A stretch of DNA of 64,000 bases, taken from assembly GCF_000814025.1 (NCBI RefSeq), contig NZ_JWLL01000006.1, positions 620,001 through 684,000 of the forward strand. Direction: 5' to 3'. The translations under genes were made by a program, and so were the position numbers. Positions 26,914 to 35,446 of this stretch are shown here, in pieces. The notes under the pieces are model-generated. The model saw only the letters and a list, made by a program, of their open reading frames with translations. It made no database searches and had not been told where the DNA came from. How positions within the stretch are numbered: the stretch's first letter is position 1; each line of letters opens with the position of its first letter. Source of the stretch: Tateyamaria sp. ANG-S1 (GTDB lineage: Bacteria; Pseudomonadota; Alphaproteobacteria; Rhodobacterales; Rhodobacteraceae).

Positions 26914-27606
26914 ATGGTTCGGTTCATTGACAACACGCTGGGCAAATGGCTGCGCCATTTCTTTTTCGCCATCGTGCGCACCTATTTTTCGCTGTTCTAC
27001 AATGTCAGTTGCTCGGGCAAACACCTGCTGCAGGATTCAACGGGAACATTGATCCTCGCCACCCATGTCAGCCGCTTCGACGGCCCGCTGATTGCCGCGA
27101 TCCTCTACACGACCCAGCGCATCCGACCGGTGGTGCACTATCGCGAATACCACAATTGGGTGCAGTGGTTCCCCATGTTCGTGGCCCGCGCCATCCATGT
27201 CAGTTCCCCCAAATCATGGCCCGCCGAAAAGCGTCAGGCGCAAAAAGAGCGCAGCATGGCGCGCATCCTGGCCGCCCTCGACCGTGGCGAAAGCGTGCTG
27301 CTCTTTCCGGCCGGACACACGCGGCAGGTCGGCCCCGAAATCATCGCCCCACACCTGTCCGGCGCGCGCGACATCCTGCAAAAGCGGCCCGACCGACCCG
27401 TCCTGCTGCTGCGCATCGATGGGCTGGGCCGGTTTCAACCCGCCCGCTACGACTATTTCTGGACCTTCATCGGGCGCAGCAAAGGCCGGCGCCATATTTC
27501 GGTCGACATAAAGACGGTGGATGACCTCGATCCGCAGATGGAGCTGTCCGACTTCAACCGGGATCTGGAAGAGCGCTTGAATCGTCCTCTCCGCGACCAC
27601 TTCTGA
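26914..27606 (+). CDS. PlsC-like acyltransferase
   Basis: A 230-residue 1-acyl-glycerol-phosphate acyltransferase-like protein. The catalytic HX4D motif is in LATHVSRFDGPL, and the second block LLFPAGHTRQV replaces the usual FPEGTRS. A single N-terminal amphipathic or membrane helix (KWLRHFFFAIVRTYFSLFY) suggests membrane association. The acyl acceptor is unknown. ATG at 26914 is the first ATG; the frame is open back to a TTG at 26806 inside the preceding gene, and no strong ribosome-binding site decides between them. It may belong to the transcript running from the SBP56 gene. Confidence 0.7.
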   Translation: MVRFIDNTLGKWLRHFFFAIVRTYFSLFYNVSCSGKHLLQDSTGTLILATHVSRFDGPLIAAILYTTQRIRPVVHYREYHNWVQWFPMFVARAIHVSSPKSWPAEKRQAQKERSMARILAALDRGESVLLFPAGHTRQVGPEIIAPHLSGARDILQKRPDRPVLLLRIDGLGRFQPARYDYFWTFIGRSKGRRHISVDIKTVDDLDPQMELSDFNRDLEERLNRPLRDHF

Positions 27607-27643
27607 CCTTGCCGCGCCGCGCCACCGGCGCTACCTGCCGCGC

Positions 27644-27997
27644 ATGATTGACATCCTGAACATCGTCGCCGCCCTGCTGACCATCGCATTCGGGCTTTTC
27701 GGCTTTCTGGCTCCGCGCTACACCGCCTCCGCGCTCGACCTCGCACCCACGGACAGCACAATGGGACTGAGCGAGATGCGCGCCTCTGTCGGTGGGCTCT
27801 TTGTCGTGGCGGGTTTCGCTGCGATTTGGATAGATGCGCCACTGGCCTATGCGATGATCGGTTTCGCCTTTGTGGGTGCCGCTGCGGGTCGGGTAATATC
27901 TCTGATATTGGACAAACCTCCATTAAAAAAAGTGCTTCTATTTGGCGGAATAGAAGCGGCGCTCGCCGCATGGTTCATAGCTGCAAACCCTTTCTAA
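27644..27997 (+). CDS. DUF4345-like small membrane protein
   Basis: A 117-residue protein with four predicted membrane helices at about residues 5-25, 47-66, 68-88 and 97-115. It resembles DUF4345 proteins, including the central SEMRASVGGLFVVAG segment. No function is known. It begins 37 bases after the acyltransferase stop on the same strand and ends just before the tmRNA gene. Confidence 0.7.
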   Translation: MIDILNIVAALLTIAFGLFGFLAPRYTASALDLAPTDSTMGLSEMRASVGGLFVVAGFAAIWIDAPLAYAMIGFAFVGAAAGRVISLILDKPPLKKVLLFGGIEAALAAWFIAANPF

Positions 27998-28059
27998 TCA
28001 ATACACTACACGGCGAAGATTATGCACTGAGGCAGCATCTTCCCTGTTTCAAAAAAATC

Positions 28060-28428
28060 CCCGCCGGAGGCTCCCGCAGATTGCAAAGAGCGCGTGGCTG
28101 ACATATTTATGTGATGTCCTTCGGGACTATGGACATAAACGCGCTCGTAATAAGCGGATCGGACCCGGGGGCGGTACCCGGCGGCTCCACCAAATATCCT
28201 GTCGTTTGCGGGATCATGGGGCCGAAACAGGATCGACGGACGTCTAAAGGGGTTTGCTTTGTCTCGGCTGTCTGCCACCGTTACCGGCGAAAACAGTACA
28301 ATTGCAAACGACAATCGTGCTCCGGTTGCAATGGCTGCGTAAGCAGCCCTTGTCGAACCGACTTTAAGCCCTTGCGCCTAGCCGCGTAAGGCGGGGTTCG
28401 CAGGCACCTGGCAACAGAAGCCTGCACT
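28060..28428 (+). ncRNA. ssrA: tmRNA, circularly permuted two-piece type
   Basis: The acceptor piece comes first: helix GAGCGCGT (28088-28095) pairs with ACGCGCTC (28139-28146), then a T-arm region, and CGGCTCC-A-CCA ends at 28192. After a spacer, the coding piece begins GGGGCCG (28218-28224), which pairs with CGGCTCC with one G-U. The tag frame at 28304-28342 reads ANDNRAPVAMAA then TAA. The piece ends in a GCAGGC/GCCTGC hairpin (28400-28425). This order is the alphaproteobacterial permuted arrangement. Outer 5' and 3' limits are approximate. The RNA rescues stalled ribosomes with SmpB and tags proteins for ClpXP. Confidence 0.93.
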
Positions 28429-28451
28429 TTCATCCCCATAACATCAGTCCG

Positions 28452-28478
28452 AAAGCGCGACTTTTTTCCATAGCTTCA
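28452..28478 (+). terminator. Possible terminator after ssrA
   Basis: AGTC and GACT bracket a short loop and are followed directly by TTTTTT. The stem is only four pairs plus weak inner pairing, so this is tentative. It lies about 30 bases after the ssrA coding piece. Confidence 0.35.
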
Positions 28479-28539
28479 ACGGTTGTTAACGACCGAGCGC
28501 TAACTCTGGCGATCAAAGAGGTTATTCGGGACAGAATAC

Positions 28540-28968
28540 ATGCCGCACAAGGTCAAGACCCTGCAAGGCTGGTACGACGAAGTGTGGACCCAAGGGGATC
28601 TTGATGCGATTCCAAAATTCCTGGCTCCCAATGCGCGTTCGCGCGGGATCATGGGGGACATGCCCTTTTCGATCGAAGACCTGACCGAACTGGTCACAAT
28701 GGTGCGCGAGCTTTTGGGCGATATCGAAATCACCTTGCCCATCACGATGGAGCAGGACGACTGGTTGTCGGCTCTTGTCGAAATCAAAAGCCATTCAGCC
28801 GATACGGGCGACCCCGTGCATGTTTTTGGCCAGGTCATCGCCCGATTTGAAGGTGAGCAAATTGCCGAAGTGTATACAGGGACAGACTCTCTGACCTTGT
28901 TCGAACAACTGGGACTTCTGCCGGAGAATGCGATGGCGGTCATGCTCAGCGGCAACCGGCTGCGTTAG
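28540..28968 (+). CDS. SnoaL-like / NTF2-fold protein
   Basis: A 142-residue protein of the SnoaL-like polyketide-cyclase or ester-cyclase fold: a short helix start (LQGWYDEVWTQGDLDAIPKF), then a cone-shaped barrel with FSIEDLTELVTMVRELLGD and VFGQVIARFEGEQIAEVYTG. Members include cyclases, isomerases and hydrolases, so the activity cannot be given. It follows the tmRNA gene on the same strand, with its own probable promoter in the 110-base gap. Confidence 0.7.
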   Translation: MPHKVKTLQGWYDEVWTQGDLDAIPKFLAPNARSRGIMGDMPFSIEDLTELVTMVRELLGDIEITLPITMEQDDWLSALVEIKSHSADTGDPVHVFGQVIARFEGEQIAEVYTGTDSLTLFEQLGLLPENAMAVMLSGNRLR

Positions 28969-29085
28969 GGCTTCTGCCCGCCGCGCATCGTCTGGCTTGA
29001 CGGAGGCGGCCCAATCTCGCTACGTCCATATAGGGGCCAAAGCGACTGCCCCATCAGGCGTTGCACTTCTGCTGGCCCAAATGTC

Positions 29086-29113
29086 GCATCCTTTTGTTGT
29101 GTTCAAAGGATGC
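29086..29113 (+). promoter_or_regulatory. Leader hairpin before the ChrB-like gene
   Basis: GCATCCTTT (29086-29094) and AAAGGATGC (29105-29113) form a perfect nine-base-pair stem with a 10-base loop, ending 4 bases before the ATG. The right arm contains AAGGA, the likely ribosome-binding site, so the structure could block translation or be an operator for a chromate-sensing repressor. Confidence 0.5.
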
Positions 29114-29117
29114 CAAT

Positions 29118-29846
29118 ATGGACCACACGCCTTACGCCGTTTCTGCGCATGATCTAGTTGATAAGTTAGGTACATTTCACCTGCCCCAGCTAATCGATGT
29201 GCGCTTTCCCGAAGACATCTGCGAAACTCCGCATCGACTGCCCACGGCGCGACATGTGCCACATCGAGACGTTGCAGAGTTAGCCTGGGTGCTAGACCGA
29301 ACACGGCCGGTAGTCACGATCTGCCATAGAGGCCTGAAACTATCGCATGGCGTTGCGGCACACCTGCGCAGCGCAGGTTTTTCAGCGCAGGTTTTGTACG
29401 GAGGGAATGCTGCGTGGCGCGACGCCCAATACCCAACCCTGTCGCTCGCAACATGTCCGACCCACGGCACGCCATGGGTTCTGCCCGCAACCAAAGATCG
29501 CCGCGCACCCCTCAGCGCGTGGATCGTCCGTCGTTGGTTTGATGCAAACGCGACGCTGCTCTGGGTGCCGCCCGACCATGTTCAGGATGTCGCACATCGT
29601 TTCGACGCACCGGCCTGGAGCGGCGAAACTGCTCTGACATCGACATGCACGGCGTTTGGCCTGACGGACCCTGACGTGCTGACACATGTGGACGCGATCG
29701 AGACAGGCAAGGCCCCGGGAACCAACTGGATCGACATGTTACCCAACCTTCACGAAACTGATGAAGACTTGGTCGAAGCCGCCCTGCCCGTCCTCGACGC
29801 CGCGTGGCTTGCTCATCGCCAATTGACTGGGCAGGATCGCACATGA
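29118..29846 (+). CDS. Rhodanese domain fused to ChrB-like chromate resistance domain
   Basis: A 242-residue protein. Residues 1-105 form a rhodanese-like domain (LIDVRFPED; active-site loop with Cys in TICHRGLKLSHG; VLYGGNAAWR). From about 118 (WVLPATKDRRAPLSAWIVRR) it matches the C-terminal domain of chromate-sensing ChrB, continuing LLWVPPDHVQDVAHRFDAP. The usual N-terminal DNA-binding part of ChrB is absent, so it is not expected to be a repressor. The start ATG follows the SD-containing hairpin; a longer upstream frame is rejected. It overlaps chrA by ATGA. The sulfurtransferase activity may supply reducing sulfur for chromate; that is inference. Confidence 0.82.
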   Translation: MDHTPYAVSAHDLVDKLGTFHLPQLIDVRFPEDICETPHRLPTARHVPHRDVAELAWVLDRTRPVVTICHRGLKLSHGVAAHLRSAGFSAQVLYGGNAAWRDAQYPTLSLATCPTHGTPWVLPATKDRRAPLSAWIVRRWFDANATLLWVPPDHVQDVAHRFDAPAWSGETALTSTCTAFGLTDPDVLTHVDAIETGKAPGTNWIDMLPNLHETDEDLVEAALPVLDAAWLAHRQLTGQDRT

Positions 29847-31093
29847 TGGAATTTAACTGGTCCCAGATGACCCGCGTCTTTGGCCGCATCGGCCTTTTGT
29901 CCTTCGGTGGCCCTGCCGCGCAAATTGCCCTGATGCACGACGCGCTCGTGGCGCGCCAAAAATGGCTGACAGAGGATCAGTTTCTGCGCGCCCTGTCTCT
30001 TTGCATGCTCTTGCCCGGACCTGAAGCGATGCAACTGGCCACCTATGCAGGCTGGCGTCTGCGTGGTGTTGCGGGTGGCGTGCTCGCGGGGCTGCTCTTT
30101 GTCGTTCCGGGCGCGGTGATCATCCTCGGGCTGGCACTCGTCTACGTTCAGTTTGGCGATGTGCCGTTCGTCCAAGCGGCATTTCTTGGTGTCAAGGCGG
30201 CGGTGATTGTCGTCGTCCTCCAAGCGCTCTTGCGATTGGGCCAAAAGGCGCTGACCGGCCGTACTGCATGGGTGCTGGCCGGGGCTGCTTTCGTTGCTTT
30301 GTTTGTCTTTGGTCTGCCATTTCCTGTGGTTGTGTTAACGGCTGGCTTGTTCGGTGCGTTAAGCACAAAAGAACGCGCGAAAGAGATCCCCGACACGTCG
30401 CAGAATAGCATATTGCCAACGGTGTTGACCTTCGCCGCCCTTTGGGCCGCGCCGCTTGTGTTTATCTGGATCACGGCGCGGGAGTTCCTGCTCGACATCG
30501 GCCTGTTCTTCTCCAAGCTCGCCTTTGTCACCTTTGGCGGCGCCTATGCCGTGCTGGCCTACATGACGCAGGAGGTGGTGCAGGAGCACGGCTGGATCAC
30601 CACGGGCCAGATGATCGACGCGCTGGGGCTGGCCGAAACGACCCCCGGCCCCCTGATCCTTGTGACCGAGTTTGTGGCCCTGCTTGCCGGGTACGCCCAA
30701 GGCGGGATGTCCCTTGCCCTTGCCGCCGGGGCGTTGACGCTGTGGGTCACCTTTATCCCCTGTTTTATATGGATATTCGCAGCCGGTCCCTATCTCGATC
30801 ATATCGCGGCGCGGCCCCGATTGTCTGCTGCGCTGTCCGCAATCACGGCTGCGGTGGTCGGTGTCATCCTCAACCTGTCGGTGTGGTTTGCACTGCATGT
30901 GATCTTTGGCACCGTTGGCGGCAGCAGCATCCTCGCTCTGCCCCAACCTGACCTGTCGACACTGAATGGGTGGGCTGTCGGTCTTACATTCATCGCTGCC
31001 TACCTGATGCTGCGGCTGAAGATCGGGTTGCTCACCACACTGGCAATGATGGCAGGTCTGGGCTGTACACTTTCCGTTACAGGCCTGGTTTAG
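29843..31093 (+). CDS. chrA: Chromate efflux transporter ChrA
   Basis: A 416-residue long-chain CHR transporter of two homologous halves. The first carries GLLSFGGPAAQIALMHD and LSLCMLLPGPEAMQL; the second FVTFGGAYAVLAYMTQEVV and LAETTPGPLILVTEF. These FGG and PGP motifs are the CHR signatures. It exports chromate, driven by the membrane potential. The start is ATG 29843-29845, overlapping the ChrB-like stop; a second ATG follows at once. No mobile-element signs surround the pair, so it appears to be a chromosomal chromate module. Confidence 0.92.
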   Translation: MMEFNWSQMTRVFGRIGLLSFGGPAAQIALMHDALVARQKWLTEDQFLRALSLCMLLPGPEAMQLATYAGWRLRGVAGGVLAGLLFVVPGAVIILGLALVYVQFGDVPFVQAAFLGVKAAVIVVVLQALLRLGQKALTGRTAWVLAGAAFVALFVFGLPFPVVVLTAGLFGALSTKERAKEIPDTSQNSILPTVLTFAALWAAPLVFIWITAREFLLDIGLFFSKLAFVTFGGAYAVLAYMTQEVVQEHGWITTGQMIDALGLAETTPGPLILVTEFVALLAGYAQGGMSLALAAGALTLWVTFIPCFIWIFAAGPYLDHIAARPRLSAALSAITAAVVGVILNLSVWFALHVIFGTVGGSSILALPQPDLSTLNGWAVGLTFIAAYLMLRLKIGLLTTLAMMAGLGCTLSVTGLV

Positions 31094-31165
31094 CGCGAAC
31101 AGAGCCTGCGGCCCCTTCCCTCTACGTCAAATTGGGATATGGTTGGCTCAACGACGGGGGATACT

Positions 31166-31669
31166 ATGAGCCGCAGCATTGATTACGGCAACCTTATGCA
31201 CGAGGCCATGCGGGGGCTCATCCGCAAGGTTTTGACCGATGTGTCCAAAAACGGCCTGCCCGGTGCGCACCATTTCTTCATCACCTTCGACACCAGCCAC
31301 CCCGATGCCGAATTGGCGGATTGGCTGAGCGACCGGTATCCGGGTGAGATGACGGTGGTCATGCAGCACTGGTATGACAACCTGGATGTCGGCAGCGAAG
31401 GCTTTGCCGTTACACTTAACTTCGGCGACGCGCCCGAGCCGCTTTATATCCCCTATGACGCGATCAAGACCTTTGTCGATCCGTCTGTAGAATTCGGACT
31501 GCGCTTTGAAACGCAAGCGGACGAGGACGACGACAGCGTTCCCGCACCGCCACCAGAGATCCTGCCCAGCCGCGCCCCCGCTGCGCCCAAACCAGCGGAC
31601 GAGGCCAAGAACGGGGGCAAAGACGGCAAGGATGCCGACATCGTCTCGCTCGACAGTTTCAGGAAGTGA
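31166..31669 (+). CDS. sspB: SspB-like ClpXP adaptor
   Basis: A 167-residue adaptor that delivers ssrA-tagged proteins to ClpXP. The core at residues 1-115 has GLPGAHHFFITFDTSHPDA, FAVTLNFGDAPEPLYIPYDA and a beta-barrel pattern. A long acidic, proline-rich linker follows (EDDDSVPAPPPEILPS), and the C-terminus ends IVSLDSFRK, a ClpX-docking-type tail. ATG at 31166 has GGGGG upstream. Its usual substrate tag is made by the ssrA gene found 3 kb upstream in the same window. Confidence 0.88.
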   Translation: MSRSIDYGNLMHEAMRGLIRKVLTDVSKNGLPGAHHFFITFDTSHPDAELADWLSDRYPGEMTVVMQHWYDNLDVGSEGFAVTLNFGDAPEPLYIPYDAIKTFVDPSVEFGLRFETQADEDDDSVPAPPPEILPSRAPAAPKPADEAKNGGKDGKDADIVSLDSFRK

Positions 31670-31678
31670 GTTGAACGC

Positions 31679-32245
31679 CTAGCCGCGCTCAAGGAACGTA
31701 TCGACGGCGCGCAAAATGCGACCGTCCCGAATGACCTGGAACCGCAGGTCAAGACCGCCTTCTGTAACTGTTCGATCATATTGCTGCAGGCTGTATCCCC
31801 CATCGACATCCACGAAGAGCGAGAACACCGTAAGCGTTTCGTCCACGATACGCGCCCAGACATAGGGCTCGCCCTTCATCGGATCGAGTTGGACCTCATG
31901 GCCGAATACGTTCTTTCTCTGGGCGGCGGCATAGACTTGTCCACGCCCGCTCGGCACAAAATCCACGGTATAGGACTTCTCAGACACTTTGCCGGTGTCG
32001 CGGTGGGTCACCGATGTCCATGTCACCGTAAATCCGGCCCGCGTCTCGCTGATCTCCACGCTCATGTCACGCGGCACGCTTGTGCCATCGACCTGCACCA
32101 CATCGGCGCTGCCGGAATATGAGCCCACAAAGGGCGCTATATCGGCCCGCACAGCCGTTGCCAAAGCAAGCACGGCAACGCCCAAAGCCATCAATGCGGT
32201 CCAGACCTGCTGGTGAGACAAAACTGGAATGCTGCGTGCGAACAT
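31679..32245 (-). CDS. Exported protein of unknown function
   Basis: A 188-residue protein with an N-terminal signal peptide or anchor (about residues 15-34, ALMALGVAVLALATAVRA, cleavage near RA-D). The mature part is beta-rich, starting DIAPFVGSYSGSADVV, with repeated strand-like patterns (VEISETRAGFTVTW; GLDLRFQVIRDGR), suggesting a small lipocalin-like or beta-barrel domain. I do not recognise a named family. The ATG at 32245 begins the signal peptide; the long frame upstream is antisense to fumC. It converges on sspB with stops 9 bases apart, and diverges from fumC. Confidence 0.65.
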   Translation of the reverse strand: MFARSIPVLSHQQVWTALMALGVAVLALATAVRADIAPFVGSYSGSADVVQVDGTSVPRDMSVEISETRAGFTVTWTSVTHRDTGKVSEKSYTVDFVPSGRGQVYAAAQRKNVFGHEVQLDPMKGEPYVWARIVDETLTVFSLFVDVDGGYSLQQYDRTVTEGGLDLRFQVIRDGRILRAVDTFLERG

Positions 32246-32414
32246 GATGAATGGACCCTCATTCTTCCGGTGTGTCCAATATAGGACCGGTCGCGACAGG
32301 ATGCACCCTCGCGGATGCGGCGTGTGATCACATGTGCGTCGCGCGCTTGTCTGGCGGGCACGCGCCCGGTACATGCACAAGCTAAGACGACACTGCGCAA
32401 CAAGGAGCCGCCCG

Positions 32415-33806
32415 ATGGCCGACACCCGCACCGAATCCGACAGCTTTGGCCCGCTGGAGGTCCCCGCCGACAAGTACTGGGGCGCGCAAACGCAACGCTC
32501 GATTATGAACTTCCCGATCGGCTGGGAAAAGCAGCCCGTTGCCGTGGTGCGCGCGCTGGGCGTGATCAAACAAGCCTGCGCGATGCAGAACAAGGCGCAG
32601 GGCGCGCTGGATGCGAAGCTGGCAGATGCAATCATAGAGGCCGCTAGCGAAGTGGTTGCGGGCAAGCTCGACGACAACTTCCCGCTGGTCGTGTGGCAGA
32701 CCGGCTCCGGCACCCAATCCAACATGAACGCCAACGAAGTGATCGCCAACCGCGCCATCGAAATCCTCGGCGGCGTGATCGGGTCCAAGGACCCCGTACA
32801 CCCCAACGATCACTGCAATATGGGTCAATCCTCGAACGACACGTTCCCGACGGCCATGCACATCTCGACCGCGATGACCGCGCGCGACGTGCTGCTGCCG
32901 GGGCTCGAAAAGCTGCACGCGGGACTTGAAGCCAAGGTCGCGCAGTTCGATGGTATCATCAAGATCGGGCGCACCCACACCCAGGACGCAACGCCCCTGA
33001 CACTGAGCCAGGAGTTTTCCGGCTACAGCCATCAGGTCGCCATGGGCATCCAGCGGGTAAAGGACGCGCTGGGCCGTATCTATGAACTGGCTCAGGGCGG
33101 CACCGCTGTGGGCACGGGCCTCAACACCAAGGTCGGATGGGCCGAAGCGGTCGCGGGCCACATGGCCGACATCACCGGCTTGCCCTTCATCACCGCCCCC
33201 AACAAGTTCGAGGCGCTCGCCGCGCACGACGCCATGGTCGAGATGTCGGGCGCGCTCAAAACAGTCGCCGCGTCGCTCTTTAAGATCGCCAACGACATCC
33301 GCCTGCTTGGCTCCGGCCCCCGCTGCGGTCTGGGCGAACTGGTGCTGCCCGAAAACGAACCCGGCTCGTCCATCATGCCGGGCAAGGTAAACCCGACCCA
33401 ATGCGAGGCGCTCACACAAGTCTGCGCCCATGTGATGGGCAACGATGCCGCCGTGGGCTTTGCCGGATCGCAGGGGCACTTTGAACTCAACGTCTACAAG
33501 CCGATGATGGCCTATAACGTGCTGCAGAGCATGCAACTTCTGGGCGACGCGTCCGTGGCCTTCACCGACAACCTGATCGACGGGCTGCAAGCGGATGAGG
33601 TCCGCATCGACAAGCTGATGCGCGAATCGCTGATGCTGGTGACCGCCCTTGCGCCCGAGATCGGCTATGACAACGCCACCACGGTCGCCAAGACGGCGCA
33701 CAAGAACGGCACGACGCTGATCGAGGAAGCGGTCAAGCTGGGCTTTGTGACCGAAGAGCGGTTTGCCGAAGTGGTGCGCCCTGAGAACATGATCGGACCC
33801 AAGTGA
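32415..33806 (+). CDS. fumC: Fumarate hydratase class II
   Basis: A 463-residue TCA-cycle enzyme interconverting fumarate and malate without an iron-sulfur cluster, hence oxidation-resistant. The fumarase/aspartase signature [11 protein letters not shown] is near residue 317; [28 protein letters not shown] and [17 protein letters not shown] supply active-site residues. AAGGAG precedes the ATG at 32415. The stop overlaps a tiny DUF4169 gene, so three genes form a coupled unit. Confidence 0.95.
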   Translation: MADTRTESDSFGPLEVPADKYWGAQTQRSIMNFPIGWEKQPVAVVRALGVIKQACAMQNKAQGALDAKLADAIIEAASEVVAGKLDDNFPLVVWQTGSGTQSNMNANEVIANRAIEILGGVIGSKDPVHPNDHCNMGQSSNDTFPTAMHISTAMTARDVLLPGLEKLHAGLEAKVAQFDGIIKIGRTHTQDATPLTLSQEFSGYSHQVAMGIQRVKDALGRIYELAQGGTAVGTGLNTKVGWAEAVAGHMADITGLPFITAPNKFEALAAHDAMVEMSGALKTVAASLFKIANDIRLLGSGPRCGLGELVLPENEPGSSIMPGKVNPTQCEALTQVCAHVMGNDAAVGFAGSQGHFELNVYKPMMAYNVLQSMQLLGDASVAFTDNLIDGLQADEVRIDKLMRESLMLVTALAPEIGYDNATTVAKTAHKNGTTLIEEAVKLGFVTEERFAEVVRPENMIGPK

Positions 33807-33979
33807 GCACACCCATCAACCTGAACAAGGCCCGCAAGGCCCGCGCTCGCGCTGAAAAGAAAGCGCGCACAGACGCCAACGCGGTGACGTTCGGATTGAC
33901 CAAGGCCGAAAAAGAGCGCGTCAAAAAAGACAATGAACGCGCCAAGCGAGATCTTGATGGCAAGAGTAAGTCGCCGTGA
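33803..33979 (+). CDS. DUF4169-like tiny basic protein
   Basis: A 58-residue, highly charged protein starting with GTG that overlaps the fumC stop by four bases (GTGA). It reads [19 protein letters not shown] and continues with [15 protein letters not shown], matching DUF4169 proteins found after fumC in Rhodobacterales. Nearly a third of residues are Lys or Arg, which suggests nucleic-acid or ribosome contact, but no function is known. Its stop again overlaps the next start by GTGA. Confidence 0.75.
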   Translation: MSTPINLNKARKARARAEKKARTDANAVTFGLTKAEKERVKKDNERAKRDLDGKSKSP

Positions 33980-34191
33980 GCACGCGGCCGCAAAAGCACT
34001 CGCTCACGCTCAAGGGACACCGCACCAGCGTGTCGCTTGAACCTGAGTTTTGGGATGCATTCCGCGCCATAGCATCGAAAGAAGGCCGCCCAATCAATGA
34101 TTTGGTCGCTGAAATTGATGTAGGGCGTGGGGATGTCGGGCTTGCTTCGGCGATCCGCGTCTATGTGCTGCGGCACTTCAGGGATCGTTAA
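33976..34191 (+). CDS. Ribbon-helix-helix domain protein
   Basis: A 71-residue protein with GTG start overlapping the DUF4169 stop. It fits the ribbon-helix-helix family of small putative DNA-binding proteins: a beta strand (HRTSVSLEPEFWDAF), then two helices (RAIASKEGRPINDLVAEID and LASAIRVYVLRHFRDR). Such proteins usually dimerise on operator DNA. No toxin partner is seen, so it is not called an antitoxin. It may regulate fumC or act elsewhere. Confidence 0.75.
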   Translation: MSTRPQKHSLTLKGHRTSVSLEPEFWDAFRAIASKEGRPINDLVAEIDVGRGDVGLASAIRVYVLRHFRDR

Positions 34192-34215
34192 CCAAACGTC
34201 GGGCAAGTTGGCGGG

Positions 34216-34452
34216 ATGACACATCATGTGTTGCCCCGCCCACTTGATCCTGAAACCTACATGCGTGACCTTTTCAGATCCAAGGCTGTCCGCGATGGCG
34301 CAGTCATTCGCCGCAAGTCTCGCGATATTGATCGCTTGATCGGCCGCGACCGTTTCTTGTCAGAACTCAATAGACGCGGATTTCGGGCCGTTGAAAATGC
34401 GGGGCAGATCATCGTTTTTTGCAACGCCGAACCGGCCCGTATCCTGACATAA
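34216..34452 (+). CDS. Conserved small protein, function unknown
   Basis: A 78-residue protein with a GCGGG ribosome-binding site just upstream. It reads RDLFRSKAVRDGAVIRRKSR then DIDRLIGRDRFLSELNRRGF and ends VIFCN-like IIVFCNAEPARI. Similar proteins in Rhodobacterales are sometimes labelled phosphoribosylanthranilate isomerase, which its size rules out. Function unknown. It converges on the aldolase gene across the hairpin array. Confidence 0.6.
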   Translation: MTHHVLPRPLDPETYMRDLFRSKAVRDGAVIRRKSRDIDRLIGRDRFLSELNRRGFRAVENAGQIIVFCNAEPARILT

Positions 34453-34453
34453 C

Positions 34454-34550
34454 CGGAAAGCGTCGCGCTTTCCGTGGGTTTTCCGATGTGGAAAACAGGC
34501 ACTTCACTAGAAATCGCGCCGATTTCCACCCGATTTTCGCGCCGAAAACC
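34454..34550 (-). repeat. Four-hairpin 3' element, copy A (after aldolase stop)
   Basis: Reading leftward from the fba stop, four hairpins follow in 97 bases: 34532-34550 (GGTTTTCG/CGAAAATC), 34510-34526 (GAAATCG/CGATTTC), 34478-34496 (GTTTTCC/GGAAAAC) and 34454-34474 (CGGAAAGCG/CGCTTTCCG). Loops are 3 or 5 bases. The first stem pairs fully only as minus-strand RNA, through a G-U. The same order and spacing occur after ccdA (copy B). Confidence 0.8.
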
Positions 34551-34552
34551 GA

Positions 34553-35446
34553 TCAGGCCACCGACGCGCGGTAAATCTGGTCGATATTCCCACCCAGCGC
34601 CGCATGAAAGCCGTCATCACTCATGTCACGCTGCAGCCCTTCGGTCAGCGCCCGACTAAAGCTCGCAATCATTTTGTGATTCTTTGCCAGACGCGCGCTG
34701 GCATCATCCGTCGAATAGCCGCCCGACAGCGCCACGACGCGCTGCACGCGCGGATGATCGGCCAAGGCATCATAAATGCCAGGTTGCTCGGGCAGCGTGA
34801 GTTTCAGCATGATGTTCTGCCCCTCATCCAACGCCTCGGTCTGCGCCATCAGCATCTCAGACAGCATCGCCTCTGCCTCGGCCTTGGTCTCGGAATGAAT
34901 GTTCACCTCCGGCTCTATGATCGGCACCATACCCGCCGCGATCACCTCGTGCGCCACCTCGAACTGGTTGTCGACGATGGCCTTGATCCCGTCCGCATTG
35001 GCGCTGTGGATCACCGACCGCTCCTTGGTCCCGTAAATGCCCATCGGCTTGGCCGCCGCCAGCATCTCGGCCAATCCCGGAATGGGCTTCAAGAGTTGCA
35101 CACCGTCGGCCTCGTCCTGCAACCCCTTGTCGATCTTCAGAAACGGCACCACACCGCGCTTTTCCCACAGATAGGACGGCACCGGTTGTCCCTCGATCTG
35201 CTCATGCAGCGTCTTTTCGAAGAGGATCGCGCCAATCACCTTCTGGCTGGTGAAATCCGGGCTCAGGATGATCCGCGCGCGCATCTTCTGGATCTCGGCG
35301 AACATCTCGTCCTCGGACTCGTAGGCCGAGGCGTCGACACCATACAACGCCAGCGCCTTGGGCGTGGACCCGCCCGACTGATCCAAAGCGGCGATGAACC
35401 CGCTCCCGTTTTCCATCTGATCCCGCATCTTGGCAAAGTCGGTCAT
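34553..35446 (-). CDS. fba: Fructose-bisphosphate aldolase class I
   Basis: A 297-residue Schiff-base aldolase of glycolysis and gluconeogenesis. It shows FIAALDQSGGSTPKAL near residues 18-33, EKRGVVPFLKIDKGL, and the Schiff-base lysine in IMLKLTLPEQPG; IIEPEVNI supplies the acidic partner. ATG at 35444-35446 has GGAG upstream, preferred to an ATG six codons earlier. It stands alone, and its stop is followed immediately by hairpin array A. Confidence 0.9.
   Translation of the reverse strand: MTDFAKMRDQMENGSGFIAALDQSGGSTPKALALYGVDASAYESEDEMFAEIQKMRARIILSPDFTSQKVIGAILFEKTLHEQIEGQPVPSYLWEKRGVVPFLKIDKGLQDEADGVQLLKPIPGLAEMLAAAKPMGIYGTKERSVIHSANADGIKAIVDNQFEVAHEVIAAGMVPIIEPEVNIHSETKAEAEAMLSEMLMAQTEALDEGQNIMLKLTLPEQPGIYDALADHPRVQRVVALSGGYSTDDASARLAKNHKMIASFSRALTEGLQRDMSDDGFHAALGGNIDQIYRASVA

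Noticed and set aside
28111-28389. 92-codon frame as a protein gene
   Set aside because: The stretch is the tmRNA gene, with acceptor, CCA and tag sequence all in place.
32382-33812. 476-codon leftward open frame
   Set aside because: It is antisense to fumC, which has all family motifs; the opposite frame has none.
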